Assembly: GCA_029851415.1 (NCBI GenBank)
Contig: CM056744.1
Coordinates: 60,287,172-60,351,171 of the forward strand
Reading direction: 5' to 3'
DNA: 64,000 nucleotides
Source: Eretmocerus hayati
Taxonomy: Eukaryota; Arthropoda; Insecta; Hymenoptera; Aphelinidae
In this document: positions 1 through 10,565 of the stretch, one piece after another
Position numbering within the stretch: position 1 is the stretch's first letter
Layout: each line of letters starts with the position of its first letter
Translations under genes and position numbers: made by a program
The notes under the pieces: model-generated
The model's input: the letters and a program-made list of their open reading frames with translations, nothing else
What the model was told of the DNA's origin: nothing
Database searches by the model: none

Positions 1-1796
1 ACCTTTGTCCCTCGTCGGTGTCGTCTCAAGGGTCCTATTCCGTAGGTAGTCGCTCGGGACTGTTGACAGGTAGGGTGGCACTTCACCTGCCTGGAATACG
101 TACACTCGCTCCCAGCTCGCATACTTGAATGCGTTCTTTATGTCTAACGCGATGATCGCGCAGAAACCTCCCATTACCTTGGTATGGTCTCTCTACCGCC
201 GTTTGGACCCGCTCCTGGACTGTCTCAATCGCGTGAAAAGTACTGCGACCTTTCCGAAACCCACACTGCTTCGGTGACAGCCCGCCTCTCTCTTCGTGAG
301 CTTTCTCTATCTTGTTGAGTACCATCCTCTCGTACATTTTCCCGATGTTGTCGAGCATGCTGAGAGGGCGTTGACCTGACCTCCTTGACCTTTAGGTACC
401 AGGACGAGCTTCTGGTGTTTCCACTTGTCCGGGAAAGCTCCCGTGCTCAGACAGGTGTTGGAGAGATCGAGGAGTGAATCAAGGTTGTATTCAAAGACCA
501 GTTTCCGTCCAGGCCAGGGGCCTTGCCGTTCGGCATCCTCTTCGCCGCTATAAGTAGCTCTTGCATAGTAAAGAGAGGGTTGAGGTCTTCGCTCTCCGGA
601 GGGAATGTAACTCTGGGTTCTCCTGAGGGGAAGAGGTCTTCCACGATGCTGCGCAAGGTTGCTGCATCGGTCGGTGCTGGGTTGCCCCTCCGGGTTCGGA
701 CCTTTGACATGACCACACGGTATGGCGTGCCCCAGGGGTCTCCGTTAACCATGTCACACAATTCACCCCATCATTCCTCTTTGCTCCTCCGGATGGCTAG
801 AACGAGTCTTCTTCGCTTTTTTGTACGCTCTGTCATCTCACGACAGCAATGGTTGTTGCAGCTCCCTTCATCGCCACGCGGTCGTTTTCTTCTTGTTCCT
901 TGTTTTTCATAGAGCCTTTATCTAATCGGTGATCTAGTCCTCTGGTTCCCTTCAGAGGCATTGTGTTGTCTTGCAAGGCATGGATGCGTCACAGGCTCTT
1001 ATAATGGTTGTCGTTACCATATCCACAGCCTCGTACGCAGTGGAGTTCATCGGGAGATCTTCGGCGAATTCTATAGATTCCCGGCATTCGCCCTCGTCCA
1101 GCTCGCGTACCTGCCACCCTGTCGGCCATGGTGCACGTGCCATCTGTTTCTGTCTGTCAGTCCTAAGCCGAAACCGGATATGTCGATAGTAACTTAGTGT
1201 TTCCATGTCCACAACCTCCCACGATATCATACGTTCCATAAACGACAGGCTTATGAACGTCAGGTTGAGGACCGATGACGAACCTCTCTCCCTGGACCAA
1301 GTGTCGTGCTGGTAGTAGCTAATAACCCCCGTCTCGTTCTCGAGCACTAATTCTAATGCCTCCATGGCATCAGCGAGTATAAGGCCCCGTCTATCGCGCA
1401 GTCCCCGCTGCAAGTCGGTTCCTTGGAGTTGAAATCCCCCACGATTATATTACTGGCCCCCCATTGCCTCACATTCTCTTCTAGGTGGTGGAGCTTGTCT
1501 TCAAATCCGTAAGTCTTGAGCGATGCCGAGTAATAGCAGCTGTAGACTGCTGTGCCGCTGATGGTCTTCCGGGCGAAGCCGCGGCCACTAGTAGCTGGTC
1601 CAGTCTCACGAATGGTAGGATTTATGATCTGAACAAACGCAGTCCCCCAGAGATCGGTTGCGGATCGGAAGAATTCGCGCTTCCGAGGCGGTTCGGAGAT
1701 AATCAGAACATCGATCCCCTCTTCTTCGGCAACAGCGTGTAGGAGATCGTTCGCGTCCCCGCTCTTCCAAAAGTTGGCTTGGATGAAATCAGCCAT
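1..1796 (-). pseudogene. R1-like ORF2 (endonuclease-reverse transcriptase), copy A, broken and truncated
   Basis: ORF2 encodes the polyprotein that nicks target DNA and reverse-transcribes the element RNA. The start ATG (1796-1794) overlaps the gag stop by 8 nt (ATGGCTGA arrangement), as in R1-type elements. The N-terminal endonuclease is visible: MADFIQANFWKSGDAND, then IISEPPR and the GDFNSKEPT motif. The frame changes near 1400, is open again to 952, and continues in pieces at 761-447 (linker and start of RT, with PNGKAPGLDG) and 358-83 (RT motif GFRKGRST). At least two frameshifts and stops separate the pieces, so no functional product is expected. The catalytic YADD-type block lies beyond the window edge. 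Confidence 0.85.
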
Positions 1797-3018
1797 TCCG
1801 ACCTCTCCCACGTTTGTACGTGCTCTTCGCCTTCTGGTAGGCAGTGCAGTTGCTCGCCCCAGGTCTGTGATCAAATTTGAACCCGATCGCCGCACAGCTC
1901 AAGCACTCCGGCTTCCCTTTGCAGGTTGCGGCGAGGTGGCCTAGTTCGCCGCACTGGAAGCAGAGTTTTGATCTCTGCCCCTCCGTCTTCTCCTTTTTGC
2001 AGCCCGAGGCCTTGTGGCCGTACTGAAGAGAGTTAAAGCAACGTGGAATGGCACCTTCTCGCGGATCCTGACTCTGCCCCTTCCAACCTTTAGGCTCCGT
2101 CCACTCCAGGAGGTGGTGAGCCAGTTTCGTTGGGATCGAGACGACCACCGTTTGATTGCCCCAATGACCGATTCGGAGAGACTTCACTGCGATATCTCCT
2201 CTTTCACTCTCTGGTAGGGCCTTAGCGAGGTCCTCGAGTACTTGGTCCTTGTCAACGTCGTAATCGACTCCGAGCACCTCAAGAGTAGAAGTGTTCAGGA
2301 GGCAATGTACAGCTCCTTCTTCACCGACCACTGGTGCTAGTGCTGCCTTCTCATGTATGGCGTCGGTACCCTTCCTCAATTCGATGAGGACTTGGCCCTA
2401 CTTTGTCATGCGGAAGACCGTGACTTTTGTACCTACTCCTTTGTTCGCGGCATTTGTCTTTATTCTTCGCAGCATGTCTGCGTAGGTGAGCCCTCCCTGA
2501 TTGGCCGTCACGAGGATGGCTCCAGGCTTGGCTCCCCTCGGCTCCATTTTTCCCTTCTTTCCGGCGGTATCGTTCGATCTACTGCTCTTCTTTGCCCTCG
2601 TTGCTTGTTTCTCCGACACCACTTCCTTCCAAGGCCCATTCTGCTCGGGCCGATTGGGCGTTGATGTCGAGCGCAGTGTTCTGAGACCTCCCGGTAGAGG
2701 TCCGTATCGCGTCCCCTTCGAACCGCGCTGTTGTCCCGGTCGCGATTCCGGTTTCTCTGCCCCCCCCTTCCCTGGAAGCCACTACCCGACGCGGCCGGTT
2801 TTTTGTGACCGGAGGCTGCACATTCCTCCGCGCTATCAGGGTCTTTTCCGTTTCGAGGAGCGTTGTCTCATAGCATCCCGATTCGCCTTGTCTGCCGCAA
2901 ATAGGCCTTCGAGCGCGTGGCCGATCTTCTTGAGCTCTCCGATGTCATCCTTGGTCCCTTCTGGATTGCTGGAGACGGACTCGGCTCTGTCTCTCTCTCT
3001 CTCTCTCTTTTTTTTCAA
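1789..3018 (-). pseudogene. R1-like ORF1 (gag-like nucleic-acid-binding protein), copy A, broken
   Basis: The gag-like protein of R1-clade elements binds element RNA. The N-terminal part (about 3018-2836) is charged; a frameshift follows, then a region with TYADMLRRIK (about 2480), an in-frame TAG near 2390, and the C-terminal part from 2379. Three zinc-knuckle blocks are near the end: a damaged first one (CFNSLQYGHKASGC, second Cys replaced by Ser), then CFQCGELGHLAATC, then CLSCAAIGFKFDH...C. The N-terminus fuses into the preceding (GA)n tract as an Arg/Glu run. Non-functional because of the frameshift and stop. Confidence 0.8.
2988..3018. repeat. (CT)n + T tract between leader and body of R1 copy A
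   Basis: About ten CT repeats followed by an eight-base T run on the plus strand. On the minus strand this reads leader - AAAAAAAA - (GA)n - gag body. The same order occurs at the leader/body junction of R1 copy C and, as a plain A-rich tract, in copy B. Confidence 0.9.
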
Positions 3019-3019
3019 G

Positions 3020-3395
3020 TGAAATATGAGGAAAAATCTGATGACAGGACATCGCTAATGGATGTCCCATCGGCAGACCATGAGCGCTCTCATGGTGAGC
3101 ATGAATCCAGCGCCCGTGTGCCCTGGGGGCTAAAACCTTCTGCTCTCAGCCCTACAATGTTGGCAAGCGATCACTGCAGAACTGGGGGCAGCTAACCACT
3201 ATCTAATCAACCCACCCCCGAACCGCATCAGCATTACTTCAGGGTGGGAGGCGTATCGCGCTCAGGATCGAGCGTGTCTCTTCTCACGACTCGTAAGTGT
3301 TGTTGCTCCTTCTTCGATCTTTTTCCTACTCTCCTTTCTCTGATCTTCTCTCTCCTTTCTACTCTCTTCTTCCTTCTTTTTCCCCTCTTCAGTCC
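3020..3395 (-). repeat. Leader unit of R1-like copy A (divergent second half)
   Basis: On the minus strand this non-coding block begins ACTGAAGAGG, passes through a GA-rich stretch, and contains CGTGAGAAGAG and CGCTCGATCCTGAGCG, all shared with the leaders at 7.3-8.1 and 10.6-11.5 kb. Beyond the shared CTGAAGTAATGCT the sequence diverges from the other leaders. It ends in the A tract at 3010-3018. It appears to be the 5' non-coding part of the R1-like family. Confidence 0.65.
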
Positions 3396-3962
3396 ATCAT
3401 ATCCCAAAAGTGGAAATCCTATGCATTATACTGATCATGATTACTCCTCTATCCTTGATTTGGCTGGCATTATGACTCTTGATTCGTATTTCTCGTACCA
3501 TGATTATTTGCTTTCCTTTAGAATAATGCATAATTATTCAAGTGATCTTAAACATGGAATCAATTTCGAATTAAGAGACATTAACTATTCACTACGTCAG
3601 ATGAGACCCTTTTTTGAAATTACTTCCACATGGGATAAACATTTTCACTCCTGTGCCATCAGACTCAAGAGAATGTGGAATATGCTTCCTCAAGAAGTAA
3701 AATCCCTTAGACTGGGCGAATTCAAGAATTATATGAGGAATTCACTGACTGTCTAGCCAGTATATCAAAGCCAAACGGCCGATTTGTTTTGTTGATCATG
3801 AATGTAGTTATTTTGATTCAATTTCCAACTTATTATTATTCAATTGGTCGCATGATTTATTTTCCTTGTTAAACTACTATCTAAGCATTACCACATCATA
3901 AATATATATCATGTAAGGGCTTAGCCCGTAAAATGTTTAAAATAAAAATAAAAATCAATAAA
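3396..3962 (+). pseudogene. 3'-end fragment of a CR1-superfamily-like LINE (RT C-terminus + 3' UTR)
   Basis: The frame is open to a stop at 3754-3756 and ends with a C-terminal tail typical of CR1/Jockey-type RT proteins: conserved RLKRMWNMLPQEVKS then FKNYMRNSL. The following AT-rich 3' UTR holds a GGGCTTAGCCC palindrome and an A-rich end near 3960. The fragment lies exactly between the 5' end of R1 copy A and the 3' end of R1 copy B, as expected of a 5'-truncated insertion at that junction. No catalytic domain remains. Confidence 0.55.
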
Positions 3963-4009
3963 TATTCCCCCTGAAATGATTTAGACCTCTTCTGTTTGAA
4001 TCGGCAGAC

Positions 4010-7000
4010 TCACTGTAATTCGCCTGGTTCGAGGCGCCTCACTTCCCTCTCTTTCTCCTCCTTACGGGTCATCACCAGCTTAATGTTTCCGGTGACTCTG
4101 TCCCATGTCTCCTGGTTGCGGAGCAAGTACAAGACGAGGTTCTCAGGTGTTAGTTGAGCACGCAGCCATTCATCCAACTCGTTGCGCTCTCTTCGGGTGT
4201 CGTTGCACGTGAACAGGGCGTGTTCAGCGTCATCCCAGTTGTCCCCGCATGACTGACATGCTGGGGATGTCCTCTTCTTGAACCGGGTCAGGTAGGCACC
4301 GAAGCAACCGTGGTCACTCAGTGCCTGCGTCGTTCAGTAGTCCATTTCTCCGTGGGCACGTTCCGCCCACTTGGCTACATCACGGATCAACCGGTGCGTC
4401 CATCTACCATTCGCAAATGGTGAACCCGGCTCAGTTTGCCACTGTTCGAGGGTGGTCTCCTTCTCGTTATCGCGGATGATCTCCTTCATCGTCGGAGTGA
4501 GTACTCGTTCGGCTCCGATCACTTTCTGGCGGTCCCAGATCCTCACTCGCTCCGCGACGAGCAAGTGGATGGGCGGAGTACTCGCCAATACGTAAGCAGC
4601 ATCTCCAGACACGGTGCGGTAGGCACGGATGCTTCTCAGGGCCGATCTCCGGTTGACAGGCCCCATTCTCTTTTCGGTGCTGGTCTTCTCTACTCTCTTT
4701 CCCCATACGGGTGCACCGTACAGCATGATGTAGGTGGTGACGGTGTTAAGAAGTGCGCGCCTCTTTTCCTTGGGACCTCCGATATTCGGCATAAGCCGCT
4801 GGAGCGCCGCACGGAGCCTGCTCGCCTTCTGGGTGGCTTCCTGGAAGTGCTTCTTGAACGACCACTTGTCGTCGAGCCATACACCGAGGTATTTCAGCTC
4901 TGTCTCACGTGGAATCTCTTGTCCATTGATATAAAACCGGGGTGAGTCAAACTCCCTACGCCTTGTGACCACGATCGCTTCGCACTTCTTGACAGCGAGC
5001 TCCAGAAGCCTGCTGATACCCACTCGTAGACTCGGGCCAGCACTTCGTTCGCGCGTCTACCCAAGAGTTCCTCGTTGTCGGCCCATACTATGAGTCCCGC
5101 GTCGTCCGCGATAGCCACAATTATCACACCTTCTGGCAGTTCGATAGACGGTAGACTGTCGTACTGGGTGTTCCAGTTGAACGGCCCGGAAACCGATCCC
5201 TGTCCGATTCCGGCGGACAGTACCCGAATCTCTTGTCCCTCGTCGGTGTCGTACACGAGGGTCCTGTTCCGCAGGTAGTCACTCGTGACGGCTAGTAGAT
5301 AGGGGGGCACTTTACCTGCTTGGGATTGATAGACTCGCTCCCAGCTCGCGCAGTTGAATGCGTTCTTTATGTCCAACGCAATGATGGCACAGAATCCTCC
5401 TCTTCCTTGGTATGGGTTCCCTACCGACGCTTGAACCCGTTCTTGGACCGCCTCGATCGCGTGCACAGTGCTCCGTCCCTTCCGGGACCTGAACTGCATT
5501 GGTGATAGCCCACCGCCTTCTTCGTAGACTTTTCCCACCCTGTTGAGCACCATCCTCCCGTACATTTTCCCGATATTGTCGAGCATGCTGAGAGGGCGTT
5601 GACCTCCTTGACCCTTAGGTATCAGGACCAGCTTCTGGCGTTTCCACTTGTCCGGGAAGTTCCCGCGCTCAGACAGATGTTGAAGAGGTCGAGGAGTGAA
5701 TCTGGCTAGTATTTGAATACCAGTTTCAGAGCCTCGTTTGGAATGCCGTCCAGGCCAGGGGCCTTGCCGTTGGGCAGCCTCTTCGCCGCTGTGAGTAGCT
5801 CTTGCATTGTGAAGAGCGGGATGAGATCTTCGCTCTCCGGAGGGAATGTCACTGTGGGTTCTCCTGCTGGAAAGAGTTCTCCCACGATGCTGCGCAAGGT
5901 TGCTGCATCGGTCGGTGCAGGGTTGCCCTTCCGGGTTCGGAACTTTGACATGACCACGCGGTATGGCGTGCCCCAGGGGTCTCCGTTAACCATGTCACAT
6001 AATTCACCCCAGCACTTCTTTTTGCTTCTCCGGATAGCTAGAACGAGAGCCTTCTTTGCTCCTCTGTACGCCATGTCTTCTTCCGCCAGCGATGGTCGTT
6101 TCAGCTTCCTTGATCGCCACGCGGTTCTCTCTTTTTCATTGCTCGTTCTTCGTAGAGCCTTTATCTCGTCGGTGATCCAGTACCCTGGTTTCCTCCAGAA
6201 GCATGGCGTTGTCTTGCGAGGCATCGATACGTCACAAGCTCTCTTGATGGTGGTCGTCACCAAATCCACAGCCTCGTCCGCGGTGGAGTTCGTCGGGAGA
6301 TCTTCGGCTGTTTCTATCGATTCCCGAAATTTTCCCTCGTCCAGCTTGCGTACCTGCCACCCCGTCGGTCGCGGTCTGCGTGTCGTCTGTCTCTGTCCGT
6401 CAGTTCTAAGCCGAAACCGAATATGTCGATGGTCACTCAGTGTTTCCGTGTCCAGAACCTCCCACGATGTCATACGTTCCATGAGCGACGGGCTCATGAA
6501 CGTCAGGTCTAGGACCGATGACGAACCTCCCTCCCGGGACCGAGTGTCGTGCCGATAGGAAGTGATAACCCCCGTCTCGTTCACGAGCACTAATCCTAAT
6601 GCCTCCATGGTATCAGCGAGTATTACCCCTCGTCTATCGCGCGGCCCCCCGCTCCAAGTCGGTTCCTTGGAAATGAAATCCCCCGCGATTGTAACTGCCC
6701 CGCCCCCATTGCCTGACTTCTTCTTCTAGGTCGTGAAGCTCGTCTTCAAATTCGTGCGTCTTGAGCGACGGCAAATAGTAGCAGGTATAGACTGCCATGC
6801 CCCCTATGGTCTTCCGAGCGCAACCGCGGCCACTAACAGCTGGTCCAGTCTCACGGATCGCAGGATCCATGATCTGGATTACAGCGGTCCCCCAGTGATC
6901 GAATGTGGATCGGGAGAATTTGCGCTTCCGAGGCGGTTCGGAGATAATCAGAACATCGATCCCGTCTCCTTCGGCAACAGCGCGTAGGAGATCGTTCGCG

Positions 7001-7041
7001 TCCCCGCTCTTCCTGAGGTTGGCTAGGATGAAATTAGCCAT
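4010..7041 (-). pseudogene. R1-like ORF2 (endonuclease-reverse transcriptase), copy B, frameshifted
   Basis: Starts with MANFILANLRKSGDAND at 7041. The endonuclease frame is open to about 6634, then continues in another frame 6608-5706 (SDHRHIRFRLR, then the RT N-terminus with PNGKAPGLDGIPNEALK). The RT core follows at 5586-4894 (KGRSTVHAIEAV, ALDIKNAFNCASW, GIGQGSVSGP, AIADDAGLIVW: the catalytic A-DD block), and the thumb at 5023-4334 (KYLGVWLDDKWSFK). The C-terminal finger CQSCGD...DAEHALFTC precedes the stop at 4012-4010. At least three frameshifts make it inactive. Confidence 0.85.
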
Positions 7042-7262
7042 TTCGACCCCTCCTCCGTTTGTACGTGCTCTTCGCCCTCTGGTAGGCAGTGCAGTTGCTC
7101 GCCCCAGATCTGTGGTTGGATTTGGACCCGACTGCCGCACAGCTCGAGCACTTCGGCTTCCCTTTGCAGGTTGCGATGAGGTGTCCTGGTTCGCCGCACT
7201 GGAAGCAGAGTTTTGGTCTCCGCTCCTCCGTCTTCTCCTTCTCGCAGCCCGAGGCCTTGTCT
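7041..7262 (-). pseudogene. R1-like gag C-terminal remnant (zinc knuckles), copy B
   Basis: Only the last two CCHC-type blocks and the basic tail of the gag-like protein are left: the reading around 7250-7041 contains CFQCGEPGHLIATCKG and a following CSSC block like those of copy A. The 5' part of gag is missing and replaced by an A-rich tract plus leader. There is no start codon of its own. Confidence 0.6.
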
Positions 7263-7655
7263 TTTTTTTTTTTCTTCTAAGGTGGTTGTAGGGCGAATAC
7301 GCTGCGACGTACGGAGGAGAGGCACCGGTCAGCCAAACACGGCTGGCCAGCACCTCCCCAACAGTCCCGGGCTGGAATCCGCATCGATACGGCCATCCGA
7401 ACCGGGTAAACCCTCTCTTCCTTCTCCGTTGGCGCCGGCCATTGGACAAGGGAGAGATCCACCAACTTACCAATCCGGCCCCGGCACCGCGTGAGCATTA
7501 CTTCAGGGCCGGCGGCGTCTCACGCTCAGGATCGAGCGTCTCTCTTCTCACGACTCGCAGGTGTTGTTTCCCTTCCTTCGATCTTCTTCCATCTCTTCAT
7601 TCTTCATTCTCCTTTCTTCGATCTTCTCTCTTCTTCCTTCCCTCTTCAGTCGCCT

Positions 7656-7712
<57 letters not shown>

Positions 7713-7721
7713 TTTTTTTTT
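7263..7721 (-). repeat. Leader unit capping R1 copy B, with flanking A and (GA)23 tracts
   Basis: On the minus strand: A18 and (GA)23 (7721-7658), a short ACAAGGCG link, ACTGAAGAGG, a GA-rich stretch, the leader (to 7281, ending CAACCACCT) and an A-rich tract joined to gag of copy B. The leader frame lacks an ATG but is open and runs in-frame through the A tract into the endonuclease. It matches the leader at 7722-8102 almost exactly for over 300 bp, so the two duplicated recently. Confidence 0.75.
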
Positions 7722-8102
7722 AAGGTGGTTGTAGGGCAAATACGCTGCGACGTACGAAGGAGAGGCACCGGTCAGCCAAACACGGCTGGCCAGCACCTCC
7801 CCAACAGTCCCGGGCTGGAATCCGCATCGATACGGCCATCCGAACCGGGTAAACCCTCTCTTCCTTCTCCGTTGGCGCCGGCCATTGGACAAGGGAGAGA
7901 TCCACCAACTTACCAATCCGGCCCCGGCACCGCGTGAGCATTACTTCAGGGCCGGCGGCGTCTCACGCTCAGGATCGAGCGTCTCTCTTCTCACGACTCG
8001 CAGGTGTTGTTTCCCTTTCTTCGATCTTCTTCCATCTCTTCATTCTTCATCTTCTTTCTTCTCTCTTCTTTCTTCTCTCTTCCCTCTTCAGTGCATCAGA
8101 TT
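7722..8102 (-). repeat. Free leader unit between R1 copies B and C
   Basis: Near-identical to the leader at 7281-7649. It directly follows the 3' end of copy C (minus-strand order: C 3' UTR, ACTGAAGAGG, GA-rich, leader, A18, (GA)23). It has no LINE body of its own; the next thing downstream is another leader. Confidence 0.75.
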
Positions 8103-10526
8103 CCTCCTGGAATCAATTGGGCCTCTTCTGTTTCAATCGGCAGAGTCACTGTGATTCGCCTGCTTCGAGGCGCCTTACTTCCCTCTCTTTCTCCTCTTTG
8201 CGGGTCATCACCAGCTTGATGTATCCGGTGAGTCTATCCCATGTCTCCTGGTTGCGGAGCAAGTACGGGACGAGATTCTCAGGTGTTAGTTGAGCACCCA
8301 GCCATTCATCCAGCTCGGCGCGCTCTCTCCGGGTGTTGCTGCACTTGAACAGGGCATGTTCGGCGTCATCCCATTCGTCCCCGCATGACTGACATGCTGG
8401 GGTCGTCCTCTTCTTGAACCTGGTTAGATAGGAACCGAAGCAACCATGATCGCTCAGTGCCTGCGTCGTCCAGTAGTCCATCTCTCCGTGGGTGCGTTCC
8501 GCCCACTTGGCTACGTCACGGATCAGCCGGTGCGTCCATCTGCCGTTTGCAAATGGCGAATCCCACTCAGTTTGCCAATGCTCAAGGGTGGTTTCCTTCT
8601 CGTTGTCGCGGATGATCTCCTTCATCGTCGGAGTGAGTACTCGTTCGGCTCCGATCACTTTCTGGCGGTCCCAGATCCTCACTCGCTCCGCGACGAGCAA
8701 GTGGATGGGCGGAGTACTCGCCAATACGTAAGCCGCATCTCCTGACACAGTGCGGTAGGCACGGATACTCCTCAGGGCCGCTCTTCGGTGGACAGGCCCC
8801 ATTCTCTAATCGATGATGGTCTTCTCTACTCTCTTCCCCCACACGGGTGCACCGTACAGCATGATGGAGGTAGTGACGGTGTTGAGAAGTGCGCGCCTCT
8901 TTTCCTTGGGTCCTCCGATATTCGGCATAAGCGGCTGGAGCGCCGCACCGACCCTGCTCGCCTTTTGGGCGGCTTCCTGGATGTGCTTCTTGAACGACCA
9001 CTTGTCGTCGAGCCATACACCGAGGTATTTCAGCTCTGTCTTCCGTGGAATCTCTTGCCCGTTGATATAAAACCGGGGTAAGTCAAACTTCCTACGCCTT
9101 GTGACCACGATTGCTTCGCACTTCTTGACAGCGAGCTCCAGAAGCCTGCTAATCATCCACTCGTAGACTCGGGCTAGCGCTTCGTTCGCGCGTCTACCCA
9201 AGAGTTCCTCGTTGTCAGCCCATACTATGAGTCCCGCGTCATCCGCGAAAGCCACTATTATCACTCCTTCTGGCAGTTCGATAGACAGTAAGCTGTCATA
9301 CTGGGTGTTCCAGTTGAGCGGCCCGGAGACCGATCCCTGTCCGATTCCGGTGGACAGTACCCGAATCTCTTGTCCCTCGTCGGTGTCGTACACGAGGGTC
9401 CTGTTCCGCAGGTAGTCACTCGTGACGGCTAGTAGATAGGGGGGCACTTAACCTGCTTGGGATTGATAGACTCGCTCCCAGCTCGCGCAGTTGAATGCGT
9501 TCTTTATGTCCAACGCAATGATGGCACAGAATCCTCCTCTTCCTTGGTATGGGTTCCCTACCGACGCTTGAACCCGTTCTTGGACCGCCTCGATCGCGTG
9601 CACAGTGCTCCGTCCCTTCCGGAACCCGAACTGCATTGGTGATAGCCCACCGCCTTCTTCGTAGGCTTTTTCCACCTCGTTGAGCACCATCCTCTCATTT
9701 CTACATTTTCCCGATATTGTCGAGCATGCTGAGAGGGCGTTGACCTCCTTGACCCTCAGGTATCAGGACCAGCTTCTGGCGTTTCCACTTGTCCGGGAAA
9801 GTTCCCGCGCTCAGACAGATGTTGAAGAGGTCGAGGAGTAGATCTGGCTTGTATTTGAAGACCAGTTTCAGAGCCTCGTTTGGGATGCCATCCAGCCCAG
9901 GGGCCTTGACGTTCGGCATTCTCTTCGCCGCTATGAGTAGCTCTTGCATAGTGAAGAGCGGGATGGGGTCTTCGCTCTCCGTAGGGAATGTAACTCTGGG
10001 TTCTCCTGCTGGGAAGAGGTCTTCCACGATGGTGTGCAATGTTGCTGCATCGGTCGGTGCTGGGTTGCCCTTCCGGGGTCGGACCTTTGACATGACCACG
10101 CGATATGGCGTGCCCCAGGGGTCTTCGTTAACCATGTCGCACAGTTCACCCCAGCACTTCTCTTTGCTCCTCCGGATGGCTAGAACGAGAGCCTTCTTTG
10201 CTTCTTTGTACGCTCTGTCATCTTCCGCCAGCGATGTTCGTTGCAGCTTCCTTGATCGCCATGCGGTCCTCCTTTTCTTGTTGCTCGTTCTTCGTAGAGC
10301 CTTGATCTCATCGGTGATCCAGTACTCTGGTTTCCTCCAGAAACATGGTGTTGTCCTGCGAGGCATCGACGCGTCGCAAGCTCTCGTGATGGCGGATGTT
10401 ACCATCGCCACAGCTTCATCCGAGGCGGAGTTCATCGGGAGATCTTCGACTGTTTCTATCGATTCCCGGAATTTCCCCTCATCCAGCTTGCGTACCTGCC
10501 ACCCCGTCGGTCGCGGTCTGTGTGTC

Positions 10527-10530
<4 letters not shown>
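8103..10530 (-). mobile_element. R1-clade non-LTR retrotransposon, copy C (5'-truncated)
   Basis: Third R1-like body. It starts in the last part of the endonuclease (about 10530) right after a (GA)n tract and leader array, and ends in the shared 3' UTR near 8103. It lacks gag and most of the endonuclease. It is the best preserved of the three bodies in the RT region. Confidence 0.85.
8146..10530 (-). pseudogene. R1-like ORF2 fragment (RT and C-terminal finger), copy C
   Basis: Open from the (GA)n tract (an Arg/Glu run) through HRPRPTGWQVRKLDEG and the RT N-terminus to 9701. One frameshift lies near 9700, then a continuous frame to the stop at 8148-8146 interrupted by two single stops (near 9447 and 8805). 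RT blocks seen: FGFRKGRSTVHAIEAV, ALDIKNAFNCASW, GIGQGSVSGPLNWN, AFADDAGLIVW. The C-terminal finger is CQSCGDEWDDAEHALFKC. With only a frameshift and two stops this copy is younger than A, but it still lacks a start, gag and endonuclease core. Confidence 0.85.

Positions 10531-10565
<35 letters not shown>

Larger units (their letters stand above)
1..3395 (-). mobile_element. R1-clade non-LTR retrotransposon, copy A (3' part beyond window)
   Basis: Read on the minus strand, this is a LINE of the R1 type: leader, (GA)n tract, gag-like ORF1 with CCHC knuckles, then ORF2 with an apurinic-type endonuclease and reverse transcriptase. The window edge cuts it inside the reverse transcriptase. It lies head-to-tail with copies B and C, same orientation. 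Several stops and frameshifts show it is a dead copy. The clade call rests on the three-knuckle gag, the short gag/ORF2 overlap and RT sequence shared with copies B and C, whose C-terminus carries the CCHC motif typical of R1-clade elements. It is not anchored to 28S rDNA here: I see no rDNA. Confidence 0.85.
3963..7262 (-). mobile_element. R1-clade non-LTR retrotransposon, copy B
   Basis: Second head-to-tail R1-like element. On the minus strand it begins abruptly inside the gag zinc-knuckle region (about 7262, at ACAAGGCC), directly joined to an A-rich tract and a leader unit. It runs through endonuclease, reverse transcriptase and the C-terminal CCHC finger to a short 3' UTR ending near 3963. 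Its 3' UTR matches that of copy C (CTCTTCTGTTT...AATCGGCAGA on the plus strand). Decayed by frameshifts. Confidence 0.85.

Noticed and set aside
7548..7937. Open frames through the leader and CT/GA tracts (Lys, Arg-Glu or Leu-Ser runs)
   Set aside because: They arise from translating A and (GA)n/(CT)n tracts; the leader frame has no ATG and the plus-strand ones are low complexity.
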